Under the pieces are notes generated by a model, which searched no databases, was not told the DNA's origin, and worked only from the letters and a program-made list of their open reading frames with translations. This document shows positions 53,036 through 61,641 of a stretch of DNA of 64,000 nt, piece after piece (the stretch's first letter is position 1; each line of letters begins with the position of its first letter). The stretch comes from Streptomyces sp. TLI_053 (lineage in GTDB: Bacteria; Actinomycetota; Actinomycetes; Streptomycetales; Streptomycetaceae): NCBI RefSeq assembly GCF_900105395.1, contig NZ_LT629775.1:5354001-5418000 (forward strand). Reading direction: 5' to 3'. The position numbers were made by a program, and so were the translations under genes.

Positions 53036-53190
53036 CGCGCGGACCCCTCCTTCTGACGGGCACGCTTCGGTGCCCACGGGATCGAGTGAAACCGCCGACC
53101 GGAGGAGGCGTCAACGGGCGCGCGGTGGTGGGGAGTCCACGCTCGCGTGCTTCCCCACCACCCTCGGCCGGGGTTTACCCGTTCCCGGGG

Positions 53191-53230
53191 CCGGGTGCCG
53201 TCCGGGACAGGAGTCCGGGACGGCATCCGG
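53191..53230 (-). terminator. phoU terminator
   Basis: Near-perfect 18-bp arms (53191-53208 with 53213-53230) with a 4-nt AGGA loop, immediately after the leftward phoU stop. Confidence 0.8.
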
Positions 53231-53237
53231 CGGGAGG

Positions 53238-53921
53238 TCAGTCGAGCTGGGCCGCGGCCTCGGAGGCGGCGACGAACTCGTCCACGTGCTCGCCGGTCAC
53301 CAGGTACACCACGCGCTTGGCGACCGAGACCGCGTGGTCGGCGAAGCGCTCGTAGTAGCGGCCGACCAGGGTGACGTCCACCGCGGTCTCGATGCCGTGG
53401 TGCCAGCGCTCGTCGATGAGGTGCGCGAACAGCTCACGGTGCAGCGCGTCGATCGCGTCGTCGTCCTGCTCCAGCTCGAGCGCCTTGTCGACGTCCTTGG
53501 TGGCGATCACCAGGCCGGCCTTGGCCACCAGTCGCTGGGCGAGCTGGCCCAGCTCCAGGACGGTCGAGTGCAGGTCGGCCGGGACGGCGCACTCGGGGTA
53601 GCGCAGCCGCGCGACCTTGGCGACGTGGCGGGCGAGGTCGCCGCAGCGCTCCAGGTCGGCGCTCATCCGCAGCGAGGTGACGACGATGCGCAGGTCGGTG
53701 GCGACCGGCTGCTGGCGGGCGAGCAGGTCGATCGCCCGGTTCTCCAGCTCGTGGTGCAGGTCGTTGACCTTGCCGTCGGCGGCGATCACGCTCTCCGCCA
53801 GCGCCAGGTCCGCGTCGAGGAGGGCGGTGGTGGCCCGCCCCAGGGCGGAACCGACCAGCCGGGCCATCTCGACCAGGCTGTCGCCGATCGAGTCGAGTTC
53901 CTCGTGGTACGCGTCGCGCAT
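53238..53921 (-). CDS. phoU: Phosphate-signalling protein PhoU
   Basis: This 227-residue protein is a tandem three-helix-bundle protein. It begins MRDAYHEELDSIGDSLVEMARLVGSALGRATTALLDADLALAESVIA. The repeats DLRIVVTSLRMSADLERCGDLARHVAKVARL and DVDKALELEQDDDAIDALHRELFAHLI hold the metal-binding E/D triads. It links the Pst phosphate transporter to the PhoR sensor and keeps PhoR inactive when phosphate is plentiful. GAGGAGAG precedes ATG. It is divergent from phoR-phoP, sharing a promoter region with GGTGAAT repeats. Confidence 0.95.
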   Translation of the reverse strand: MRDAYHEELDSIGDSLVEMARLVGSALGRATTALLDADLALAESVIAADGKVNDLHHELENRAIDLLARQQPVATDLRIVVTSLRMSADLERCGDLARHVAKVARLRYPECAVPADLHSTVLELGQLAQRLVAKAGLVIATKDVDKALELEQDDDAIDALHRELFAHLIDERWHHGIETAVDVTLVGRYYERFADHAVSVAKRVVYLVTGEHVDEFVAASEAAAQLD

Positions 53922-54229
53922 TGTTCTCTCCTCAGTAGCTGTGTCGGTGGCGGTGCCGACCGGTCACCCGGTGCGGCCGTCCGAACGGCGCACCGGCGAC
54001 CGCTGCTGGTGGCGCGCATCGTACGCGCGCACCCGGGGTGGCGGACGGCTGTTCGGCCGGGCCACCCGTCCCACACGGGCTCCGGCGCCCACTCTGGGCC
54101 GTCCGGGCGACCGCGCACGGCCCCTCCGGTGAATCGGCAGCTACCTGAAGGTGAATTCTCGGCAACGCGTGGTCGATCCCTTGACCTGGCCCTGGGGGAG
54201 CGGCCGCATCGTGCGCTTAGGCTGGCGCT
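53922..54229. promoter_or_regulatory. Divergent phoU / phoR-phoP promoter with candidate PHO box
   Basis: This 308-nt region contains GGTGAAT at 54128-54134 and again at 54150-54156, a 22-nt interval or two 11-nt PhoP direct-repeat units. The complement ATTCACC fits the known GTTCACC-type units. TAGGCT (54218-54223) is the leaderless -10 of phoR. The centre is GC-rich and otherwise unremarkable. Confidence 0.6.
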
Positions 54230-55501
54230 ATGGACGTGAACGTGGCCGCCGCCGCTGCCTGCGCCATAGCCGGGCTCGGCGTCGGCCTCACGGCCTCGAT
54301 CGCTTTCCGCTGGAGCGAGCGCGAGCAGGCGAAGGGCAGGAACAGCGGCAGCAACCGGAATCAGGGCCTCGGCCCCGCGCAGGAACCCCCGCTCCCGCCG
54401 GGTGTCGACACGGTCCTCTCCGTGCTGCGCTCCTGCGCGATCGTGCTCGGCGAGGGCGACGAGGTGGTCAAGGCCAGCTCGGCGGCCTACGCGATGGGAC
54501 TGGTCCGCGGTGGCGCGGTCGCCCTGGACCAGCTGCTCGCGCTGGCCAGGGGCACCCGCCGGGACGGCGAGATCCGGCAGATCGAGCTGGAGCTGCCCCG
54601 TCCGGGCGCGGCGCGGGCCGCCGAACCGCTGGCGGTCTCGGTCCGGGTCGCCCCGCTGGGCTCCCGGCTGGTCCTGGTGCTGGTCGAGGACCAGACCGAG
54701 CGCCGCCGGGTGGAGGCCGTCCGCCGGGACTTCGTGGCCAATGTCAGCCACGAGCTCAAGACCCCGGTCGGCGCCCTCTCGCTGCTCTCCGAGGCGGTCG
54801 CCGACGCCGCCGACGACCCGGAGGCGGTGCAGCGCTTCGCCGGGCGGATGCAGATCGAGGCGACCAGGCTGGCCAGCCTGGTCCAGGAGATCATCGACCT
54901 GTCCCGGGTCCAGGACGACCGGCTGATGGTCGACCCGGAGCCGGTCGCGGTGGACGAACTGATCGCCGAGGCGATCGACCGTTGCCGCCAGCAGGCCGCC
55001 GCCAAGCAGATCCTGATCGCAGCCGGCGGCATCGCCGGCCTCTACCTGCACGGAAACCGGGGGCAGCTGGCCGCCGCGCTCGGCAACCTGGTCGAGAACG
55101 CCGTCAACTACAGCCCGCCCCGGACCAGGGTGGCGATCGCCACCCGCCGGATCTCCAGCGCCGCCGCCCTGGGCGAGGCGGACGGCGAACTCATCGAGAT
55201 CTCCGTGACCGACCAGGGCATCGGCATCTCGGAGAAGGACCGCGAGCGGGTCTTCGAACGGTTCTACCGGGTGGACCCGGCGCGCTCCCGGCAGACCGGC
55301 GGCACCGGTCTCGGCCTCTCCATCGTCAAGCACGTGGCCGCCTCCCACGGCGGTACCGTCTCGGTGTGGAGCGTCGAGGGCCAGGGCTCCACCTTCACCC
55401 TCCGCCTGCCCGCAGGGCAGGCCCCCGTGGACCGCCCCCTGGTGGGCGGATCCCCGCACTCCCTGTCAGAAACAACTCCCCAGCTTGCCCCGGAGGCCTG
55501 A
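54230..55501 (+). CDS. phoR: Phosphate sensor histidine kinase PhoR (SenX3-like)
   Basis: This 423-residue kinase has one N-terminal membrane helix (VAAAAACAIAGLGVGLTASIAF) and a PAS-like domain (~60-150) lacking any extracellular sensor. The HisKA segment DFVANVSHELKTPVGAL has H174. The HATPase_c part has NLVENAVNYSP, DQGIGI, VFERFYRVDPARSRQTGGTGLGLSIVKH. This layout matches SenX3 and Streptomyces PhoR, which sense phosphate indirectly through PhoU/Pst. TAGGCT-N6-ATG gives a leaderless start. phoP begins 2 nt after its stop, an operon. Confidence 0.95.
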   Translation: MDVNVAAAAACAIAGLGVGLTASIAFRWSEREQAKGRNSGSNRNQGLGPAQEPPLPPGVDTVLSVLRSCAIVLGEGDEVVKASSAAYAMGLVRGGAVALDQLLALARGTRRDGEIRQIELELPRPGAARAAEPLAVSVRVAPLGSRLVLVLVEDQTERRRVEAVRRDFVANVSHELKTPVGALSLLSEAVADAADDPEAVQRFAGRMQIEATRLASLVQEIIDLSRVQDDRLMVDPEPVAVDELIAEAIDRCRQQAAAKQILIAAGGIAGLYLHGNRGQLAAALGNLVENAVNYSPPRTRVAIATRRISSAAALGEADGELIEISVTDQGIGISEKDRERVFERFYRVDPARSRQTGGTGLGLSIVKHVAASHGGTVSVWSVEGQGSTFTLRLPAGQAPVDRPLVGGSPHSLSETTPQLAPEA

Positions 55502-55503
55502 TC

Positions 55504-56196
55504 GTGACCCGAGTACTGGTGGTCGAGGACGAGGAGTCGTTCAGCGACGCCCTCTCGTACATGCTCCGCAAGGAAGGCTTCGAGGTGGCCATCGCCGCCA
55601 CCGGCCCCGACGCCCTGGAGCAGTTCGAACGCAACGGCGCCGACCTCGTCCTGCTCGACCTGATGCTGCCGGGACTGCCCGGCACCGAGGTCTGCCGCCA
55701 GCTCCGCGTCCGCTCCAACGTCCCGGTGATCATGGTCACCGCCAAGGACAGCGAGATCGACAAGGTGGTCGGGCTGGAAATAGGCGCGGACGACTACGTC
55801 ACCAAGCCCTACTCCACCCGTGAGCTGGTCGCCCGGATCCGCGCGGTGCTGCGCCGCCGCGGCGAGAACGAGGGCCCCGGCGACGGCGGCGGCCCGGGTG
55901 CGCTCGAGGCCGGCCCGGTCCGGATGGACGTCGACCGGCACGTGGTGACCGTGGACGGCGCCAAGGTGGACCTCCCGCTCAAGGAGTTCGACCTGCTGGA
56001 GATGCTGCTGCGCAACGCCGGCCGGGTGCTCACCCGGATGCAGCTGATCGACCGGGTCTGGGGCGCGGACTACGTCGGCGACACCAAGACGCTGGACGTC
56101 CACGTCAAGCGCCTGCGCGCGAAGATCGAGCCGGACCCGGGCGCTCCGCGCTACCTGGTCACGGTGCGTGGCCTCGGCTACAAGTTCGAGCCGTAG
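55504..56196 (+). CDS. phoP: Phosphate response regulator PhoP (RegX3-like)
   Basis: This 230-residue OmpR/PhoB-type regulator has a receiver with D9/E10, phospho-acceptor D52, T79 and K101, and a winged-helix output domain (DLPLKEFDLLEMLLRNAGRVLTRMQLIDRVWGADYVGDTKTLDVHVKRLRAKIEPDPGAPRYLVTVRGLGYKFEP). Phosphorylated PhoP binds 11-nt direct repeats before phosphate-scavenging genes and represses many antibiotic pathways. The GTG start is 2 nt after the phoR stop, with GGAGG 9 nt upstream. A 17-bp perfect terminator follows. Confidence 0.95.
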   Translation: MTRVLVVEDEESFSDALSYMLRKEGFEVAIAATGPDALEQFERNGADLVLLDLMLPGLPGTEVCRQLRVRSNVPVIMVTAKDSEIDKVVGLEIGADDYVTKPYSTRELVARIRAVLRRRGENEGPGDGGGPGALEAGPVRMDVDRHVVTVDGAKVDLPLKEFDLLEMLLRNAGRVLTRMQLIDRVWGADYVGDTKTLDVHVKRLRAKIEPDPGAPRYLVTVRGLGYKFEP

Positions 56197-56235
56197 ACCG
56201 AACGGCCGGCCTCGCGGGCCGGTCCGAAGCACGGG

Positions 56236-56273
56236 CGAACGCCCCCTCCGGATCCTTCCGGAGGGGGCGTTCG
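56236..56273 (+). terminator. phoR-phoP terminator
   Basis: A 17-bp perfect stem (56236-56252 with 56257-56273) with a TCCT loop, 40 nt after the phoP stop. Confidence 0.9.
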
Positions 56274-56280
56274 TCCTGCC

Positions 56281-56343
56281 CGGTCCCGGGCGCGGGTCAC
56301 CCGGTTCCGGGCGCGGGTCACCCGGTCCCGGGTGCGCGTCCCG
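56281..56343. repeat. Three 21-bp tandem repeats
   Basis: CGGTCCCGGGCGCGGGTCACC at 56281-56301 is repeated with one change at 56302-56322 and with four at 56323-56343. It lies between the phoP and lipoprotein terminators and has no coding role. Confidence 0.9.
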
Positions 56344-56373
56344 CGGGCGCGCGCCCGGAACCGCGGCCGTGAC

Positions 56374-56976
56374 TCAGTGGGCGGCCGGCGCGGTGGTAGC
56401 CGTGGCCGGAGCGGCCGGGGTGGTGGCGCCGGTGGCCTTCGGCGGCACGGCCGCCGGGGCGGTGGTCGGGCCGTAGCCCTTGTAGAGGCCCTTGTTCGGG
56501 CTGACCTGGGCCGTGGCGTCGACCTTGTCGTGGTTCTTGAACCCGAACGAGGCCGGCACGTAGCCGCCCACGCTCACGGTGGTGGAGGCGACCTTGGCGG
56601 TCGGGCTGCCCGGGCCGCCGAGCAGCAGCGCGCCGCCGGCCGGGACGACGACGGCGGGCAGCGCGGCGCCCTTCTCGTCGACGAAGGAGGCGGCCGCCCC
56701 GTCGCCGACGGTGATGGACTGCAGCTCGATCGGCTCGGTCCCGCTGTTGCTGATGTTCACCGTCACGTTGGCGGGGCCGGTGTGCTCGCCGGAGGACTCG
56801 TCCCCGGTGACCACGACGATGTTGTTCAGGCGGATGTCGGTGCCCAGGGTCGCCGACGCGTTGTCGGGCTTGACCTCCAGGGTGGCCGGGGTGTTCCCGG
56901 CGGCACAGGAGGACAGCGAGGCGATGGCGAGGGCGGCGATGGCGGCGATGCTGCCGCGTCGAAGGCTGCGGCTCAC
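56374..56976 (-). CDS. Secreted lipoprotein, conserved in Streptomyces
   Basis: This is a 200-residue preprolipoprotein. The signal [17 protein letters not shown] gives a lipobox LSSC, with the lipidated Cys at 24. The mature domain is beta-rich ([22 protein letters not shown]..., [13 protein letters not shown]..., [20 protein letters not shown]) like a copper-chaperone/PCuAC or Ig-type sandwich, without a visible metal motif. The C-terminal ~30 residues are Pro/Ala/Thr. The GTG start has GGAG ~12 nt upstream. It lies between phoP and carD, on the other strand. I do not know its function. Confidence 0.83.
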   Translation of the reverse strand: MSRSLRRGSIAAIAALAIASLSSCAAGNTPATLEVKPDNASATLGTDIRLNNIVVVTGDESSGEHTGPANVTVNISNSGTEPIELQSITVGDGAAASFVDEKGAALPAVVVPAGGALLLGGPGSPTAKVASTTVSVGGYVPASFGFKNHDKVDATAQVSPNKGLYKGYGPTTAPAAVPPKATGATTPAAPATATTAPAAH

Positions 56977-57389
56977 GGCGGCGGCTTCTCCTAGGTCACG
57001 TGTCGATAGGTCAGGTTCAGATTATCGACCACGCTTATGCCGTCCTCACGGGGTGGTCCCTTCGGGTCACGATCCGCCCGCCCGGACGTCCGGACGGCGG
57101 CATGTCCGCGTGTCCAGGTCAATCATCGACCAAGATCGGATCACGATCGGGAAACGGCCCGATAAACGGTGAAAACCCAAGATCAAATCATGGTTCCGGG
57201 AGTGTTGCCAGAGGTTTCGGCGGGCAGCGGAACCGCCTCCGACCTGCGGGAAGCCCTCCTCGAACACCGGTCGCAGCACGTCATGGGGGTGCTTGTCAAG
57301 CCCCGAGACCGGCCCTGACCTGCGAAAACGCCCTTCGGGTGCGCCGAAAAGCGTGTTATTCTGGAAAGCCACGGAAGGGGTCCTGTCAC
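56977..57389. other. Divergent lipoprotein/carD promoter region
   Basis: This 413-nt gap has a -10-like GATAAT for the lipoprotein gene (complement of 57021-57026) and, for carD, TTCGGG (57334-57339) - 17 nt - TATTCT (57357-57362) followed by the ribosome site GGAAGGGG. The stretch in between is less GC-rich than the neighbours. I see no gene or known riboswitch. Confidence 0.5.
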
Positions 57390-57872
57390 ATGACGTTCAA
57401 GGTTGGCGACACGGTGGTCTACCCCCATCACGGGGCCGCGCTGATCGAGGCCATCGAAATTCGCCAGATCAAAGGTGTGGACAAGACCTACCTGGTGCTC
57501 AAGGTGCAGCAGGGAGACCTGACGCTCCGCGTGCCCGCCGAGAACGCGGAGTTCGTCGGCGTGCGCGATGTGGTCGGCCAGGAGGGTCTGGACCGGGTCT
57601 TCGAGGTGCTTCGCGCACCGTACACCGAAGAGCCGACCAACTGGTCCCGTCGCTACAAGGCGAATCTCGAGAAGCTCGCCTCGGGTGACGTTATCAAGGT
57701 CGCCGAGGTTGTGCGCGACCTCTGGCGTCGCGAGCGCGAGCGCGGCCTCTCCGCCGGAGAGAAGCGCATGCTCGCCAAGGCGCGCCAGATCCTCGTCAGC
57801 GAGCTCGCGCTGGCGGAGAACACCAACGAGGACAAGGCGGAGACGCTGCTCGACGAGGTGCTCGCCTCGTAG
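57390..57872 (+). CDS. carD: CarD-family RNA polymerase-binding transcription factor
   Basis: This 160-residue protein has an N-terminal Tudor-like RNA polymerase beta-binding domain ([55 protein letters not shown]) and a helical DNA-binding domain holding the conserved Trp in [48 protein letters not shown]. CarD stabilises the open complex at rRNA and many other promoters and is essential in mycobacteria. GGAAGGGG 9 nt before ATG sets the start. ispD and ispF follow, as in Rv3583c-Rv3581c. Confidence 0.97.
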   Translation: MTFKVGDTVVYPHHGAALIEAIEIRQIKGVDKTYLVLKVQQGDLTLRVPAENAEFVGVRDVVGQEGLDRVFEVLRAPYTEEPTNWSRRYKANLEKLASGDVIKVAEVVRDLWRRERERGLSAGEKRMLAKARQILVSELALAENTNEDKAETLLDEVLAS

Positions 57873-57892
57873 CGGCCGTCCGCTCCACAACG

Positions 57893-57971
57893 CTCACAGC
57901 GCCCGATGCCGGCGCGCCGCCCACCGGACCGACGGTCCGAGGGTGGTGCAGTGGCACTTCGGGCGCTGAGG
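57893..57971 (+). terminator. Large structured element after carD
   Basis: CAGCGCCCGA (57897-57906) pairs perfectly with TCGGGCGCTG (57959-57968). Inside are TGCC/GGCA, CCACC/GGTGG and GGACC/GGTCC pairings. It could terminate carD or act as an attenuator for ispD. Confidence 0.6.
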
Positions 57972-58022
57972 CGTGTCCGGACGACGCCCCGCACCCGGCG
58001 GCCCGGTGGGCCTCGGGTCTGC

Positions 58023-58133
58023 ATGACCGTTTCTGCTGATCTTGCGGGCGGAGGACGGTGGTGCTTCGGAAGGGGTCCACGCCCGTCGTGCACGCCATGG
58101 CCATACCCACTTCGCCGAAGGAGTGAAACCTGA
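58023..58133 (+). other. Possible 36-codon upstream ORF coupled to ispD
   Basis: An ATG frame MTVSADLAGGGRWCFGRGPR... ends with TGA at 58131-58133, overlapping the proposed CTG start of ispD (58130-58132) as CTGA. Its ATG has no strong ribosome site. It may be chance. It matters only because the overlap mimics translational coupling. Confidence 0.3.
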
Positions 58134-58888
58134 ACGCCACAGGAGCAATCGCAGCAGCAGTGGTTCCCGCCGCCGGCCGCGGCGAGCGACTGGGACCCGG
58201 CGCCCCCAAGGCCCTGCGTGACCTGGGCGGCGTGCCGCTCCTGGTGCACGCGGTCCGGGCGCTGACCCGCAGCCGGGCCGTCGGCCTGGTCGTGGTCGCG
58301 GCCCCCGCCGACGGCGTGGCCGAGGTGGTCGCACTGCTCGACAGCCACGGCCTGGAGGACAAGGACATCCGGGTGGTGGCCGGCGGCGACACCCGCCAGG
58401 AGTCGGTCCGGCTGGGACTGGCCGCCATCCCGGCCGAGGTCGGGATCGTGCTGGTGCACGACGCGGCCCGGCCGCTGGTCCCGGTCGAGGTGGTGGACGC
58501 GGTCGCGGCCGCCGTCCGGGCCGGGGCCGAGGCGGTGGTGCCGGCGGTGCCGCTGGCCGACACCGTCAAGCGGGTCGAGCCCGTCCGGGGCGGGCCCGAG
58601 CCGGTGCTCGACACGCCCGACCGGGCCACCCTGCGCGCGGTGCAGACCCCGCAGGGCTTCCGCCGGGACACCCTGGCGGAGGTGCACGCCAAGGCGCTGG
58701 CCGAGGAGTCGGCGGGGGCCGGGGGCGACCTGCCGCCGGTCACCGACGACGCCGGGCTGGTGGAGCGCTTCGGCGGCCGGGTGGTCGTGGTGCCCGGTCA
58801 CGAGGAGGCCTTCAAGGTGACCCGTCCGCTGGACCTCGTCCTCGCCGAGGCCGTACTCGCCCGCCGGAGGGCCGCCGATGCCTACTGA
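58130..58888 (+). CDS. ispD: 2-C-methyl-D-erythritol 4-phosphate cytidylyltransferase IspD
   Basis: This 252-residue MEP-pathway enzyme transfers CMP to methylerythritol phosphate. It has [37 protein letters not shown] (the CTP-binding GxGxR-like loop), [24 protein letters not shown] and [10 protein letters not shown], then [12 protein letters not shown]. The first in-frame ATG/GTG is GTG 58160, which would delete most of the first beta-strand. A CTG at 58130 lies 7 nt after the strong ribosome site GAAGGAG and restores [17 protein letters not shown]. An in-frame TGA lies just upstream. I annotate CTG, and a sequencing error is the alternative. ispF overlaps by 11 nt. Confidence 0.85.
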   Translation: MNATGAIAAAVVPAAGRGERLGPGAPKALRDLGGVPLLVHAVRALTRSRAVGLVVVAAPADGVAEVVALLDSHGLEDKDIRVVAGGDTRQESVRLGLAAIPAEVGIVLVHDAARPLVPVEVVDAVAAAVRAGAEAVVPAVPLADTVKRVEPVRGGPEPVLDTPDRATLRAVQTPQGFRRDTLAEVHAKALAEESAGAGGDLPPVTDDAGLVERFGGRVVVVPGHEEAFKVTRPLDLVLAEAVLARRRAADAY

Positions 58889-59378
58889 ACCGCACGCCCC
58901 CGTACTGCCCCGGGTGGGCATCGGCACCGATGTGCACGCCTTCGAGCCCGGCCGCCCGCTGTGGGTGGCCGGGCTGGAGTGGCCGGACGCCGAGGTCGGC
59001 CTGGCCGGGCACTCGGACGCCGACGTGGCCGCGCACGCGGCCTGCGACGCGCTGTTCTCGGCCGCCGGGATCGGTGACCTGGGCGCGCACTTCGGCACCG
59101 ACCGCCCGGAGTGGGCCGGCGCGTCCGGGGTGAAGCTGCTCGCGGAGGCGGCCCGGCTGGTGCGCGAGGCCGGGTTCGAGATCGGCAACGTGGCGATCCA
59201 GGTGATCGGGATCCGGCCGAAGATCGGCAAGCGCCGGGCGGAGGCGCAGGCCGCGCTCGGCGCCGCGGTCGGCGCCCCGGTCTCGGTCTCCGGCACCACC
59301 ACGGACGGACTCGGTCTCACCGGCCGGGCCGAGGGTCTCGCCGCGATCGCCACCGCCCTGGTGTACGAACGGCGTTGA
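58878..59378 (+). CDS. ispF: 2-C-methyl-D-erythritol 2,4-cyclodiphosphate synthase IspF
   Basis: This 166-residue trimeric enzyme forms MEcPP with loss of CMP. It has [12 protein letters not shown] with the metal Asp/His, [35 protein letters not shown], and the CMP-site [23 protein letters not shown]. All metal ligands appear intact. It overlaps ispD by 11 nt, so the two are translationally coupled and work in the same pathway. Length (family ~157-165) is normal. Confidence 0.96.
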   Translation: MPTEPHAPVLPRVGIGTDVHAFEPGRPLWVAGLEWPDAEVGLAGHSDADVAAHAACDALFSAAGIGDLGAHFGTDRPEWAGASGVKLLAEAARLVREAGFEIGNVAIQVIGIRPKIGKRRAEAQAALGAAVGAPVSVSGTTTDGLGLTGRAEGLAAIATALVYERR

Positions 59379-59567
59379 CCTGTCCGGCGGCCCGCCGCCC
59401 GTCGGCGGCGGTGGCCCGGTGTCCGGCCGGGGCGCCCGCAGCGGAAATAGACCGGGGGTGACGGGTGTTCAACACCCTTTGCCGGAGCCCGGATCGCTAC
59501 TCTTCGATGCGGGTTCGCCCCAGCAGTCGCCTTTCCACCGCCGCTCGACGAGAAGAACGAGGTCCCG

Positions 59568-59963
59568 ATGGCCGCAAACCTCTCCGACCAGGCCAAGGCC
59601 CTGATCGACGACAAGAGCTTCGCCGTGATCACCACCCTGCAGCCGGACGGCAGTCCGCAGTCGTCGGTGGTCTGGGTGAAGCGCGACGGTGAGGACATCC
59701 TGTTCTCCACCGTCGAGGGGCGCCGCAAGCACCTCAACCTGCTGAAGGACCCGCGGGTCTCGCTGCTGGTCAACCCGCCGGAGAACCCGTACACCTACCT
59801 CGAGGTCCGCGGCGAGGTCACGCTGACCCGGGAGGGCGGCCGGGAGCTGATCGACGAGCTGTCGCTGAAGTACCGGGGCGAGGCGACGTACGGCTTCGAC
59901 GGCCCGGACGACGTGCGGGTGGTCGTGCGGCTCACCCCGCGGAAGGTCGTCGGCTCGATCTGA
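59568..59963 (+). CDS. PPOX-class flavin/F420-binding protein
   Basis: This 131-residue split-barrel protein has FAVITTLQPDGSPQSSVVWVKRDGEDILFSTVEGRRKHLNLLKDPRVSLLVNPPENPYTYLEVRGEVTLTREGG. The sequence matches F420-dependent oxidoreductases of the FDOR-B subgroup, which reduce biliverdin, quinones or unknown substrates. FMN use is also possible. ATG at 59568 follows GAGG. It stands alone between ispF and cysS, an insertion relative to the mycobacterial order. Confidence 0.88.
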   Translation: MAANLSDQAKALIDDKSFAVITTLQPDGSPQSSVVWVKRDGEDILFSTVEGRRKHLNLLKDPRVSLLVNPPENPYTYLEVRGEVTLTREGGRELIDELSLKYRGEATYGFDGPDDVRVVVRLTPRKVVGSI

Positions 59964-60106
59964 GCCCGGCGGCAGTGGAGGGGGTGTCCCCGGGGCGGTC
60001 CCTCGGGGGCACCACCCGGACGTCACCCGGCGGAAAAGCATCCGCCGCGGTCTTGACATTTCGGAATGTCGCGAGGCACCCCCTGCTGCCCACTACGCTT
60101 GACGCT

Positions 60107-61501
60107 GTGAGCATTCGCCTGTACGACACCAGCACCCGCCAGGTACGCGACTTCGTCCCGCTTGTACCGGGTTGTGTCTCGATCTACCTGTGCGGCGCTA
60201 CCGTCCAGTCGGCGCCACACATCGGGCACATCCGGTCCTACCTCAACTTCGACGTGATGCAGCGGTGGTTCGCCTACCGCGGCTACCAGGTGACCTTCGC
60301 CCGGAACGTCACCGACATCGACGACAAGATCATCGCCAAGGAGCGCGAGCTCGGCACGCCGTGGTGGCAGATCGCCTACGAGAACGAGCGTGCCTTCAAC
60401 GACGGTTACGACGCGCTGGGCTGCCTGCGCCCGACCGTCGAGCCGCGGGCCACCGGGCACATCCCCGAGATGGTCGAGATGATGCGCGGACTCATCGAGA
60501 AGGGCCACGCCTACGCGGCGGAGGGCAACGTCTACTTCGACGTGAAGTCCTACCCCGACTACCTCGCGCTCTCCAACCAGAAGCTGGAGAACCTCCAGCA
60601 GCCCAGCGGCGAGGGCGAGACCGGCAAGCGCGACCCGCGCGACTTCGCGATGTGGAAGGCGGCCAAGCCGGGCGAGCCCAGCTGGGACACCCCGTGGGGC
60701 AGAGGCCGTCCGGGCTGGCACCTGGAGTGCTCGGCGATGGCCCACAAGTACCTGGGCGAGGCCTTCGACATCCACGGCGGCGGCCTCGACCTGATCTTCC
60801 CGCACCACGAGAACGAGATCGCCCAGTCCAAGGCCTTCGGCGACGCGTTCGCCGGCTTCTGGGTGCACAACGCCTGGGTCACCATGGCCGGCGAGAAGAT
60901 GAGCAAGTCGCTCGGCAACTCGGTGCTGGTCTCCGAGATGGTCCGCCGCTGGCGGCCGATCGTGCTCCGCTACTACCTCTCCGCCCCGCACTACCGCTCG
61001 ATGATCGAGTACAGCGAGGAGTCGCTGCGCGAGGCCGAGGCGGGATTCGGCCGCATCGAGGGCTTCATCCAGCGCGCCGTGGAGCGCTGCGGCACGGTCG
61101 ACGCGGCGCCCGAGGTGCCGCCGGCCTTCGCCGAGGCGATGGACGACGACCTGGGCGTGCCGCAGGCGCTCGCGGTCGTGCACACCGCCGTCCGCCAGGG
61201 CAACAGCGCCCTCACCGCGGACGACAAGGAGAACGCGGTGGCGCGATTGGCCGAGGTCCGTGCGATGCTCGGAGTACTGGGACTCGACCCGCTCGACCCG
61301 CGGTGGGCCGGGACGGAGCGCGGCGAGGACCTGCACGGCGTCGTCGACTCGCTGGTCCACCTGGTCCTGGAGCAGCGCCAGGCGGCCAGGGCCCGCAAGG
61401 ACTTCGCGACCGCGGACGCCATCCGCGACCAGCTCGGCCTGGCCGGGCTGGCGATCGAGGACACCCCGTCCGGCCCGCGCTGGACGATCAACAGCCAGTA
61501 A
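60107..61501 (+). CDS. cysS: Cysteinyl-tRNA synthetase
   Basis: This 464-residue class I synthetase charges tRNA-Cys. The Zn/Cys-binding [24 protein letters not shown] includes the HIGH motif. [44 protein letters not shown] carries the remaining Zn ligands. KMSKS is in [12 protein letters not shown]. It is full-length CysS and not the shorter MshC ligase. TACGCT lies 7 nt before GTG with no ribosome site, fixing the start as leaderless. rlmB follows, 140 nt on. Confidence 0.97.
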   Translation: MSIRLYDTSTRQVRDFVPLVPGCVSIYLCGATVQSAPHIGHIRSYLNFDVMQRWFAYRGYQVTFARNVTDIDDKIIAKERELGTPWWQIAYENERAFNDGYDALGCLRPTVEPRATGHIPEMVEMMRGLIEKGHAYAAEGNVYFDVKSYPDYLALSNQKLENLQQPSGEGETGKRDPRDFAMWKAAKPGEPSWDTPWGRGRPGWHLECSAMAHKYLGEAFDIHGGGLDLIFPHHENEIAQSKAFGDAFAGFWVHNAWVTMAGEKMSKSLGNSVLVSEMVRRWRPIVLRYYLSAPHYRSMIEYSEESLREAEAGFGRIEGFIQRAVERCGTVDAAPEVPPAFAEAMDDDLGVPQALAVVHTAVRQGNSALTADDKENAVARLAEVRAMLGVLGLDPLDPRWAGTERGEDLHGVVDSLVHLVLEQRQAARARKDFATADAIRDQLGLAGLAIEDTPSGPRWTINSQ

Positions 61502-61641
61502 CCCCCGGGTGACCGAGGGGTGAGCGGTGGGCCGTACCGGACCGGTGCGGCCCTCCCGCATGACGGAACGCATGCCGTCGACCGCACCGGCCCGAGCCGG
61601 CGCGGCCGGCCATGCCGGACAGACAGACAGGAAGTACAGCC

